Shown here one piece after another: positions 46,011-58,700 of a DNA stretch of 64,000 bases; within the stretch, counting starts at the first letter, position 1; each line of letters begins with the position of its first letter. Origin of the DNA: Hydractinia symbiolongicarpus (Eukaryota > Cnidaria > Hydrozoa > Anthoathecata > Hydractiniidae); contig NC_079881.1 in NCBI RefSeq assembly GCF_029227915.1, forward strand, positions 12,749,501-12,813,500, written 5' to 3'. A program made the translations under genes and the position numbers. The notes under the pieces were generated by a model. It saw nothing but the letters and a program-made list of their open reading frames with translations, was not told the DNA's origin and made no database searches.

Positions 46011-46561
46011 GTTAGAATTAAACTTAAAACAACAATAACGACAAATTGTAGCATATTTACATACAAGGTTCTACATGGAAAAATAATAGTTCAACTCATT
46101 TCCTGGAATTTTTTTTTTACGCTTGTAACAAAGTCTTACAGGAGAGAAAAAGTTGGAACTTCACTTGGGAATAAATAAGTTACTTAAATAAGCAACAGCT
46201 AAGCAACAAACGAGTGGTGACAATATACAATGTAAATAAAAGTAAGTTCCAGCCTATCAAGTTATAAAGATCTCAATGTTTAAGATGCCATATTCATATC
46301 CTTGAGTCTAGAATTCAATATAACTTTTTTTTGAGCTTGTAGCTTTCGATAGTTGATTCTATCGTTTGTCAGTTTGGTCCGGACGGTATTGTATTTAAAC
46401 GGGCAATTACAAGTCCTGATGAAGTCTGTCATCTCTTCCCGAGCTAAAAAACAAATTTTCTTTGTAAAGCATGTGCATTGCGATTTACTGGAAAAGAGAG
46501 AAGCGAGAATTGCGCTAAATTAAAAATTAATTAAACTATTACAAAGTTTCAACCGAATTAT

Positions 46562-49500
46562 TCATTTCTGCATGTTGTTAAAAGAATAGAACATAAGAAT
46601 TTCATTACTTGGCCAATCTGAAGATTCATCACGAATAAAGGTACCAAACCGAGCATGCAATTTTTCTGTCAGTTCTTTGCTCCATACACTATATCCGCGA
46701 CCTAAAAATTTTGATGATTCAATAATTATCATTATGCTTTTATGCTGAGAAGAAAATATACGTTTTTTTGTCTTTCTTGCAAAGGTCTCTGCCAAGGCAC
46801 ATTTTCTAAATTCACATTTTACGGAAAATTTTCAAATCGCGAATGTTTTTCCATCTATTTTTTTTTCCGTTTTCATAATTTTCTTACGTTGCTGTTCCTT
46901 AAAAACGACGAATCTGATAAGATAAAGCTGCTCTGTTAATTTACAACAGAATAATTTTGCCTGGGAAGTTTTCTGCCCTACAGTAGCAACCTTTCGTACA
47001 AAACGTATTTTTATTTGCAAAATTTACAAAACCGTAGGTAGTACCATATATCGTGAAACAAGATGTCTTACCACGCAGTTTCTGTTGTTCAGGATCGGGT
47101 TCAGGATCCTGCAGTGTCCTTTGTTCAGGATCTATGCCTGCGTATTTTGACACATGCTTTATCGTAGGCTCTAACAAAAAAAAATACATGTTATAGATTT
47201 ACATTTAGAAAGGTTCTGCACAAACTGTTAATTTCTTCTTTCAAAAAGTATTTTACGTAGTAAGTTCTGTCCAAGCCTTATAAGTTTCTATGTGTCCCAA
47301 ACAATTTCCGACCTCTAAACATCTTTTCTTTTCTTACCCAAATGATCAAATGTGTAACTAATAATAACAAAAAAAAAGAGTTTTGGAAGTGAAAAGCAGA
47401 ATGCATTTAAAAAATTGTCCTATAATATTTTACACATGTCGGAACTGAAAGTCAGAAATTCTACGCACTTTTAGATCTCAATGAATAACTTTTGTGTTGA
47501 TCAATTTGTGAATCTGAATCATCACTGCTGTCAAAATCACTGCATACCACGACCCCTAAATGATTGATTGAAATAGTAAACAGGACGAGTTAATGCATTT
47601 AATTTACTTATTTACTTTGTGCTAAAATGAGTTTTTTAATTCTTTGTATTTCATCCGAAAAGTCCCATTACACGAATCATTACCATAGAATGCTCAATGT
47701 AATAGTAACTTACGTTTTAACGATCTTTTGTTTGTGGCAGAGTCTAAAAAAAGAAAATTAGTGTTCAGAAATGGTATAGCAAAATAATAATAAAGCTAAC
47801 TGATTATCTCGTAAAAATATTGACTCGCACACAGTAAAGCAAGACTTATAAATAATATGATACGCTTAACCTTTATGAATTTGAAAGTTTACTCCCATTC
47901 GTTTAAAAACTCAATATCGCATTTTCGTGATCAATTTTTTTTGGGACAAAGCATTACGATTGTTTTGGCGGTAAAAGAGAATTTAGTAAACAATTTCTGT
48001 TGCTACAGTAAAAACCTGCTATAACGACGAGTTGTATAAGACAACAGCTTGTCTCGAGCGATCAGTTTTGGATCGCTTTTTGCAACGCTATCAGATCACC
48101 TGTCTAACTTAACCAGCAACCACTATTTGTCATCCCTCAGACAAGATAATGCATGTGTAAGACAACCGTAATTTTCTTTTCAACTTAACTGATTTTTTTT
48201 CTTAAAAATATATATTTAAGTCTCCTGTCCCCCCCCCCCCCCTCCCCCCCCCCTCTCAGTAATTTTTTTACTAAAAAAAGAAAGGAAGAGATAAAGAAAG
48301 GAAGGAAAGAACGGAAGGATGGAAAGAAGTGTGAAAAAGTGATAGAGACAGAGAGAAATGAAAAAAAAAGAGAAAAAATTGTCCAGAAATATTTGGATCC
48401 TTCCCATAGATCATAAATTTTCTAAAAAGTGGCAGCACCTTTAACATTTCTAGTGTTCTTATCATTTTTTAATGTTGTAGTCGTGTAATGTAAATATGTA
48501 TCTCTTTCTTTTTTTTGGTTTCAGATGGAAATCTTTATCAAAATTTTGATGACAATTAAACAATGCAGCTTTAAATTACAAAAACATTGAAAAATTCATC
48601 ATCATTTTTAACATTGAACCATTAAGATCGTTGACGTCTGAAAGGGCATTTTTCGCAAATCTAGAGACATAAAATTTAAAAATTGCACACTCGGTTCCCT
48701 CTATGGGGGCGCCTCGAGTAGCCTCTATATAAAGCAAAGTTCATATATGTTATTTTTCTTTATAGGCTCCCAATATTAATTGTGGCACTGATCATCATAA
48801 TTTAAGTAACAAGATGTCTCACCACGCAGTTTCTGTGGTTCAGGATCGGGTTCAGGATCCTGCAGTGTCCTTTGTTCAGGATCTATGCCTGCATATTTTG
48901 ACACGTGCTTTATCGTAGGCTCTAACAAAAAAAATCACAGGTTATAGATTTACATTTAGAAAGTTTCTGCGCAAACTGTTAATTTCTTCTTTCAAGAAGT
49001 ATTTTATGTAGTAAGTTCTGTCCAAGCCTTATAAGTTTCTATGTGTCCCAAACAATTTCCAACCTCTAAACATCTTTTCTTTTCTTACCCAAATGATCAA
49101 ATGTGTAACTAATAATAACAAAAAAAAGAGTTTAGGAAGTGAAAAGCAGAATGCATTTATGATACGATATCAAACAGATGATCAGGCAAAAAAACATATA
49201 TTAAATAGACATTGGCGATACACTGTCATATCAAAAATGTAGAAAAAGATAAGATTGATAGAGTAGCTGTACACAAACACTGTATCATTATGTTTGAAGT
49301 TCATGATTTCAAACGTCCCCCAATTTTATATCGCAAAACGAATGCGTAGTTAAGGCATTTATATTTACATTGAAGTTTGCAAAACTTGAAGATCACAGTG
49401 CTTGTATAATTTCAAATAGTTTTTTGCACTTCAGAAGTTTTGTGAAGACTAAAAAGAAAAAGAAAATAAGGTGTGCCTAATACTTTTTTAAGTTCAAAAA

Positions 49501-49743
49501 ACTATAGACTTACTCTATAGGAGAACTACAACTTAAACGATCATCTTTTAAAACAATCAAACAACTATCTTAACGATGTCATTTTAGTCTTACCTTATCT
49601 AAGCAAAAAGGGTTTAAAAAAAATTTCACCTGTAGTTGAGACTTCATCGCTGGTCTGCTGAACTGTCATAGCTGAAGAATTGTTTTTACGCAGCCTTAAC
49701 GGTGTAGACTTTATTGATGCATTTAATTTTTGTGTGGAATTGC
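46562..49743 (-). CDS. exons 17-21: C-terminal region of the fusion gene
   Basis: Five exons of 114, 99, 87, 99 and 140 nt, all entered in phase 1. Exon 17 is Ser/Thr-rich and basic (LNASIKSTPLRLRKNNSS). Exons 18 and 20 are near copies of each other (EPTIKHVSKYAGIDPEQR or KPTIKHVSKYAGIDPEQR, then LQDPEPDPE). Exon 19 is acidic (DFDSSDDSDSQIDQ). Exon 21 encodes GYSVWSKELTEKLHARFGTF and ends at TGA (46564-46562). The WSKE...HF/RF pattern resembles the short Myb/SANT-like tail seen after tyrosine-recombinase-like domains in invertebrate proteins, though here it is brief. Confidence 0.65.
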
Positions 49744-52700
49744 CTAAAAAGTATATAGAATTAGAATGAATTCTATTTCAATAGAAAGAAGAGATACAAT
49801 CATGTGCATAAACATTGGGACAAATAGATTTTTTTACAAAAACTAACCCCTATATTTTACAGACCCCTCCTCTTCCTCAATGTTAAAATACTGTTACGGG
49901 GTACCCTGGGTCTCCAAGATTGAGAAATGGAGGGAGGGATTCTTTAAAATATATTTTAAACCTAATTTGTCCCAATATATTATACACAAGATTGTAAACT
50001 TGGTTAATTAAGAAGATTTTTTTAAGTCAGCTTCAATAAAACCAATACCATTCTGTTTTATCCGTCAGTGCCGTAACCGCGGGGGGGCAAGGGGGCACCC
50101 CCCCCCCCCCCCAATAATTTTCCTACTGAAAAAAGAAGAAAGAAAGAGAGGAAAAAAGAAAGAAAGAAAGAAAGAGAGAAAAAGAGAGAGATTTAGTGTC
50201 ATTTCTCCAAAAGTTAGAGATATAACCCAAGAAAACTAGTTTTGTTTGGCGTTATAAAAGTGGGAAAACTGATGTTAGTTATGCCTGCTACAAATGCTGT
50301 TGGCCAACGATGTTTTCAGCTTGGAACTGCATTTTCTAAAAAGTGCCAGACCCCTAAAATTTCTAGTGTTCTTATCATTTTTTATATTATTGTAGTCGTG
50401 TAATGTAAATACGTATATATCTTTTTCTACCGTTTGGTTTCTGATGAAAGTTTTTATCTAAATTTTGATGCCAATTAAACATTGCAGCTTTTGTAAATTA
50501 CTAACATATCGAAACCTCCGTCATTATTTTTAACTTTCAACCATGAAATCGTTGACGTCTGGAAGGGTATTTTCCGCCAATCTAGAGATGCAAAATTCCA
50601 AAAAATTCCCACTCGGCGCCCACAGGGGGCGCCTTGGGTAGCCACTATATAAAGCGAAGTTTATATATGTAATTTTTCTATATAGCCCCCCCCCCAATAT
50701 TTAAATTATGGTCACGGCACTGTCAGTAAATATATATTTTCAACTATAGTTACAAAATTACCTTTGTCTATACTCATCAGTTGCTTTCCAATTCTCGTTA
50801 TTTCTTGGATGGCTAATGGTGCCTGGTAAACATTTTTGTTAATGTCTTCAGAGTGGCCCATATGTGAGTAAAAGAGATCTCGGTCATGTTTGGGGACATC
50901 CAAGGAGGCAAACAACGTGCTAATTCGATGTCTGTTTTTCGTTGCAATAATGTCTCGACCAGATTTTAAATCAAGAGATTGGCAAACAGAATTCACTGCG
51001 TGCCAACCAGACACATGGCTTTCGGAGGACTGGGAACTGGCAAATAAGAATTTATTTGTAGGCAACACAGAACCAACTTTCCTAAAATCTTTGTTCGCTA
51101 TTTTTTTCAATGCCTCAACTGTGTCTGGGGGAATCAAAATAGGAACCAGGTGATTATTACCCTTGCCACACATGTACATTATCTTAAGCTCCCTCACCAA
51201 TGACTGGTCAATATCATCCAGCTCTTTTACACGTTGCTTATCGATCCATGCGTTGTTCATGGCGTCATGGAAATCTTTTAATTGAATCCTAGCAGGTTCT
51301 CCACCTAAAAAATTTTTAAAATTAGTATAAATGCATACATATCAATGCTGTTATTTATCCAGGATAGCCTATTCAGGTTCTAATGATACTGTTATCAATG
51401 AGGGTTCTCTTAAGGCTGTCCTAGTGCATTTAAAGCTCATTAGAGCTACGTAAGGCGTGCAAGCACAACAGCCGCTCAAGATATCAATGCTATTCTCCTG
51501 CAGAACGATGAGCAAAAAGAATCAATTCACACTTTTATAATTTCTGCCATGGCTCGGACGGGGTTTGAACTTAAGACCTTCCAAATCGCTCTGTCACAAA
51601 GCCAACAGTTGGTTACATACTGGTGTCGGCTCTATCAAATAAATACCAGTGGAACATAAGATAAAATAAGTATTGGAGAATAACATATGCTATTATGGAC
51701 TATATATTATGAACTCAAACTAGCAAGGATCTAATTGTTTTTTTTGGAAATCGAATTTGTGAATGTCTAGTTAAATTTAAAGTGACAAAAAAGCAAATTA
51801 AAACTACAGGCGAGAGCTATGTGAGCTGCTGCAAAATAATAAGCAGATATTGAATGCCTATTGGTTAAAAATTAATAGTCATCCATTTAACAAGTAATAT
51901 TGTCTTACCGAGAATAAAACCTGATATTGAACAAGCATAGGCACGTAATATTTGCTTCATTTATAAACTGTTATTAATAAAGAATAATCTATGTAGAGTA
52001 AGTTTCTTAAAGCGATTCATTTTTAAACAAAACATGTGTTAGTAGATGTTTACAAAATTCCCGCCTTATTCATATAATATAACAAGGGTGGAATATCATA
52101 AATTATTTAACATCACAACACGCTCAAAGAATCAAGTTTGTTAATTTTAGCAATTTTAGCCAATAAAAGCTGCAAATGGTAATTACAGTACAGAACCTGT
52201 AAGACAACACACATACCTCTTCTCCCATTCAACAAAGTTAGTCTTGTCATGGCTACATTTCTCAGTTCGGTGTAAGTCTGTAAATCATCGTAATGAAACG
52301 CAGAACACAGCTCTTCCATTTTCTTTATAACATGTTCTCGTAGTTTAGTTAAATCTTCCTCAAGTGGGAGTGTTTGTGGCTTTCTCAGATTGATTTGTCT
52401 GTTGGTGTTAAGCTTGTAACTAGCATCTGCAAATAAATATTGCTTCCACCCCTTCCAAGAAACCAAAAACCTACCGACTTCTTCTGCTTCCTCATCCTTA
52501 CCTTGATTGAACAAGTAGAACTGTAAAACTTGTGCCGCTCGTTTAATTAGGTAAAAAAGATTTTCCTTCAAGCCAGCTTTCATTTTATCCGTGCTGCTTT
52601 TTGTATACTCCTCGATGGAGCTTGCCAAAAAGTCAAAATTCCGCCGATTGAACATGTCATGACTATTATTATGTGTATGTAAGACATCTTTTTTTACCTT

Positions 52701-55700
52701 GAAGTGATTATAACAATGGGCTATTCGCCTCATGTCCTGTCTTACTGATCTTGACACTTCGAACACTTTGTCCCTCTTTCCTTTTAATTGCCAAAAAAAA
52801 CAAGATCCTATGAGCAAGATTGTCTTGTCAGTTCGACATATCTTGCCAATACTATCATTTCTAAATTTTGCCACAATTCTGTCTAAGAAAACTGGATTGT
52901 AGCCGTCATGCTCCTTTACTTCAAGCAGCGACAGTGGCACAGACGTAACATGGTCATTTGTCGTTTCAGCGCATTTCTTTCTGTGCCTTGAGTAATTTTC
53001 TTTAATGACCACGACATCACAGTAGCTGCAGCGGGACAAAGGTTTGCCTTTTTTGTTATCCCGTTCACTTTGATATTTGGGAATATCATTCGCTGCTTGT
53101 TGTTTGTTAAATACTACAATGCCTTCTCTCCGAATCTTTGCAAATATTTTATCCCGTTGGATCTTTGGCAACTTCATCGCATTGTTGACATTTTTGTTGT
53201 CGTGATGTTTTTTTCTTAAATGCCTACTCAATTTGTATCTTAATTTCAAACAGAATGGACATAACCGTTTGGGCCTTTTTGATTTGCCATTTTTTCTCTA
53301 AAATAAGGAAAAACTTTCACAACATTTACACCTTCTTAAACAAGCATCAGGAAAATTGAGATCGATTCCAATTCCACGCAGCCTTGGAAACAATTAGGCT
53401 TACTTGCATCAAATAAATCACAGTTACTGGAGCTCAATAATTATATTGAAAACCCATTTCAGTATAAACGCAATATAAGTACTAGTTATCGCTAATAAAA
53501 AAACATTATAGCACATATTTTTTGATTTCGGAAATTTTTGCACTATTATTTAAAACAAGTCGATAGTCCATGGAGAAATCTACGGGTGCGCTTGTCCATT
53601 ATATACCGCATTTGGTGTGGTTTGATACTGCGGTACTATTTTGTGCAGAGAAAGATCGACGACAGGCGACCCCGTGGAAAAATCCACGGGGTCGCCCGTC
53701 CTTTTTATATCGCATTTCGTGTTCTCGTAACAGAAGGACAAACAGACAGACGACGGCTATTATTAAAGAGACTAATTGGTAGCTCGTGGAATAATCCACG
53801 GGTTCGCACGTCCTTTGTATAACGTATCTCGTATTGCCGTAACGATTTTTTTCTCTTTTTTGCAGTTATATTTTGCATGTAAACACAGATCACACAAGAT
53901 TTTTGAACTTATTGTTTCATGTGTTTTTCATATTCAAACGTATATTAACAGCAATTTGGTCTTAAAAAAAAGAATAATTTAATCCAGACATTGGTGATCA
54001 TTCTCTTCTATAAATCCCTGTTTTCTTATTTTGTCCGCTTCGCTGACCCTTTTTTTGCTAAGCTCACTTTACCTCAATAACACAGAAAACTTAACTCTTG
54101 CCTGTACAATACCAGTAAAATGTTCACTGTTATCTACTTTGTTTGTTTATTATGAATGTTAAAAGAAAACAATTAATACCTGACTGTCTGAATGATCCGA
54201 TGTATTTTCAATTATTTCAGGCTAAAAACAAGAATTATATGTCACGAATATTATTTTGGAAAGGCATTTCTTAAACCTATTCTGGTTAGGGGGGGATATC
54301 TTACTCTTCTGTTTTTTACTTAACTTTTGATGGATTGGTTTATTTTAATTGACATTTTCGGAGTTTCTATCATATGAAGTTGATATATTAAAAATTATTT
54401 AAAATTGCTAGGGCTCCTTCTGAAAAAAATAAAAAAATATTCTTTTTAGAATATTAAGCGTATTTTTACAATCAGTGATCAATATAATAGATTTATATTT
54501 AATGGCGGAGTGTTTACGCCCTTATTACGCCATCACGTATTATTTTGCGCAATGTGGGCGTATTTTAAAGTTTTTATGATAATATTCGTAGTTTTAGTCT
54601 GTTTTCCACCACATTTTTATTGCATTAGAGTTGGCTTAATAACATTGTAACACAAATGTGCTAAGTATCATATCGAATCTTTTTCGAAATAAAAATACTC
54701 ATTTTAGCACTTTTAAAAAACAATAGTAAAACTGTAATGAAAATAAATATTCTAGGTTCGGAAGAAAATAATTCGTGCAATTTAATTTTTTAAAGTATGT
54801 CTGCATATTATATATTAAAAAAATATTAAAAAACTAGCAATTTTCAAACTTTTGCAAGTGACCAAAATTATAAATTTTTCCGCCATTTTAATTATTGTAT
54901 GTCAGTTAACAATAGTGCCAAATATGTTTCAAAATTAGCAAGTAGTCACTAAGACCCTAACCTGAATAGGGTTAAAACTTGTTTGAAAAGCGTATACCCC
55001 TTACCTCTTGGTTGATCATTTCTCCAACAGACTAAATATAAATTCAAAAAGATACAGAAGCTGCATAAATTATCTCGCATTAAAATGGTGCAACTACAAC
55101 ACATTCATAATATTTACACACCCAATTCTGTTGTCTAATTTACATTTGGGAAAGTCAAAGTGGTGTATGCTACTTGGTCTGTGACCACAAACCATGAGAT
55201 GTTTTGAAGCCTCTTAAATGACTCTGGTCAGTTGCTGAAGGAACATTTTGGACACAATAAAAACTTAAGATTTCCAGTCCAATTTAGTTTTGTCACGATA
55301 GCCCAGTTGGTTAGCGCGTTGCACTAAGATGAAATGTTCTGCTGCGGTGTTGGAAACGGTCTAGGAAACTTTTTTTTTAAATAAAACTTTGAAAACTAAA
55401 CCTCGTTGATGACCTTGCAACTGCAGTTTGGGATATTAATAGTTCGTTAGTTTGTTACGAGTTGGAAACCAATACTATTCTCGCAGGCAAGATAGTAACA
55501 AGGTTTAATTTAAATTAAACTTAAATTCAATCAATTTAAATTAGACAAATGTAAAATCACACCTCAATGGAAGAATTTTCTATATCAGGTAAATCACCAA
55601 ATAGTTCTGAATCACTCGGTACTGACTAAAAACGAAACAAAGTTTTAATTAAAAACTAATAATTTAAAAATATTCAGTTAACTTTTGTCAGTTTGAGGAA

Positions 55701-58700
55701 TGCTGTACTTGAGAAACACTATGTACAATCTCATTAACTTCTCACAGTACATCAATCCCAGCGGCAACCGCAATAGTGATCACAATTTGATATTTGTAAC
55801 ATAGATTACTTAATAGCGTCATAGTCATAAGAAAAAGACGTAAGAGGGCCGTTTATTTATTTAAAATGGTGTTAAATTTTGTCTAAATACACCAAATCAA
55901 ATTAATAGTAAAAGTATTTGACTATTTGATTATTCGACTAAGTGCTAAAATGCTAAAAAAACAATTCAAACCATGTCCTTTTTTTCTTTAACATTTTTGC
56001 TGCACGTGTACTTTTATACATTTCCAGTGTATAAAGCCCTGACTAGGATTTGAACCTAGATCTCCCACAATGTGGGCGTCCTACAGTTGGACTATCAAGG
56101 CTGTAGCTATAAAAATAGCTTTTGATTAAAAATTCCAGAATGGGAAGGCTTTAGCTATAAAAATAGCTTTTAACTAAAAATTCTAGAATACCAGGTTTCC
56201 ACTATCGCAGATTGCTGGAAACTAAGTTTCTTTTCAGATTCTGTACGGCAATGCTTTGCAGGTGTGACTGCTCATGCGCAGTGACTTAGCATTTCAGGCG
56301 ATTCTCGCAAGGGTTCTTCCTCGATCGTCAGTTGGCCTTGGCGTCGCAAACTTTTGCTAACAGTGTTTAATGTTCTTCATATCTTTTATTTTTTCATGTA
56401 CCACCAAACTTCGAGTTTATGACGAAAATCGTGGAAAACAGACTACGAAGATATATATTGCAAGATGCACGGCATAACAAATGGTCATCTTCACGGTTTT
56501 TCTTCTCTAGAAAAAAGACTATAAAGCTCCCACGTTTTTCATCCATTTGCTGATCATCATGCCGTTCATCATAGTTGTGTGCATTGTATATGTGCTTTGC
56601 CAAGCCAACGAGGCGAGGTGTATTGTATATGTGCTTTGCCAAGCCAACGAAGCGAGAATGTCGGTGTATTGTATATGTGCTTTGCTAAGCCAACGAAGCG
56701 AGGTGTATTGTATATGTGCTTTGCCAAGCCAACAAGGCGAGTATACTGTATTGTATATGTGCTTTGCCAAGTTAACGAAGCGAGAATACCAATATCACCA
56801 TATTGAGTTGTTATTTATTCTTAATCACCCATTGCTGGGAAGAAGTAAAAAGAAGGGACTTTTCCACTAATTTAATTCCTACGTATGGGTGATCAATTAG
56901 AATATACACTCCAAAAGCACCTCAAACATTACTAACAATTGAACAAACAGTTAAAAATGACATTTTAAGGTGTTGCTGCAGCCTACATCTTTCACAGATG
57001 GGTTATCCCGTCAATGACCAAAACCATGCGGTCTGGTAAAGTAATTTTCCATATCATCCTGACAAAACATTTCAAAAAGAAAGCATAGAACATCATTTTG
57101 AAGAAGAAACTTAGAAACCTCATTAAAGAAATGGAATATTATTCGTAATGCTTCATGTGTCTGCCATAAAACAAATATGGTACCAATACCATGGCTAGAA
57201 GAAAATCCTGCACCTATATCTATGGATCCTTTCCATCGCGTGAAATAAGGAAATTATTTAACCAAACAAAACAGACATTGATTCTTATGTTTTAGAAGGG
57301 GGGTTTGCTTCAATATACACTCAATAGTGTTTTTGACATTCAGGCGATCGAAGATAGCCATCCGTTTTGCTAAAAAACTCTGATATGAAAAAGTAAACAT
57401 TCTTTGCATTTCTCAATGGTCAGCCATCAAACGTGCGAAAGGCTTTGGTGTTGATATACTCTTTGTGGAAAATTGTTGGTATTGCACCTTTATTCAATAA
57501 TTTGCATGTTGGACCTTAATCTCAACCATACCATGGAAATGTAAAAAAGACCTTCGAATGCTAATTAGTCATTTCGAAGTTCTGGTGTACTTTAGGAGGT
57601 CTGTGCAACAGATTAATAATTAGCTAAATGCTAAATGATGGAACATCGCAGGCCAACATACTATTTTTTTTCTTATGACTATGATGGTATCGTCCTTTTT
57701 TCTATATTTATTCCTAAGTTTAATACGTGAAACTATATTGTGACATCTTATAATAACTTACTTTATAGCTGGAGGGAGAATCTCTTGTAGATATGGCATC
57801 CTAAAAAATGATATATTTAGTATCTATATATTAGCAACTAATAATTGTATAGTAACAGTAATAACGATTATAGTAGTATAAAAAATTTGTCCATTTCAAA
57901 TTTATTTAATATTTAAACATGTTCACAAATACAAAGTGTGGCATTTCAAAAAAAAAGTTAAAATTGAGACAACTAGTTAGAATAACAGAGACTTTTTTAC
58001 TTCTTTAGAAAAGTTGATCTTCACCCGATATGCTCTTCTAATTTAAATTTGAATTATCACATATCATCACCTTAAAATAACCAGTATAATAAAACCACAC
58101 AAAATGAAAAGTGGGTCTATGTTTCACCATATTTTTCTATTTTTATTCCTTTCAAAATTTTAAATATACGGTAATTTAATAACGTTTCAGATTATAAATC
58201 AGCCTATTTGACTGATATAAATTGTGAATAATCAAAATACACAGCGTAAATGTTACCACTTCAAAAGAGATCTTTACCTTATGTACGTCAAAATTATCAT
58301 GTTTACAATATGTTAATTTATCATAAGAAATAAATCAATTGAAAGTTAAACCTAACTTTTTAATGCATCAAGAAAAGATCATATTTAAATTGTGCTTTTT
58401 CCAGGAATGGAACTTAGGCTAGTTACTAGTGTTCTTACTTCTTGTTCATTTTTCTTTTCTTCTTTTCTATCTTTCCTTTTTTCTTTTTCTTCATCTTCTA
58501 TTTTATTATATTCCTCCTTTTTTCTCTTGTTTTCATCTTTTTCTTTACTTAGTGCTCCTTCTTCATTTCTGTTTTCCTTTTCCTAAATAAAAGCATTATT
58601 TACTAAATACTTAATAAATTACAACTTAAATGTTTAAACACAAATTGATCACTGATAATTCAAATGTGAAAGAATTTAAGCATAAATTAAAAAACTACCC

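Noticed and set aside
48216-48465. Phe/Leu-rich hydrophobic frames suggesting a membrane protein
   Set aside because: They translate an AAAGGAAG-rich purine tract and a poly-C run in a dispersed repeat.
56036-56102. Functional tRNA gene
   Set aside because: Acceptor and T arms pair, but the anticodon arm is irregular and the loop lacks the usual T before the anticodon; a SINE head or pseudo-tRNA fits better.
56547-56870. Repetitive frame rich in CICALPSQ
   Set aside because: Generated by the 36-45 bp tandem repeat in intron 11.
58392-58586. Plus-strand Ser/Phe-rich frame
   Set aside because: Shadow of the Glu/Lys-rich exon 10 on the minus strand.
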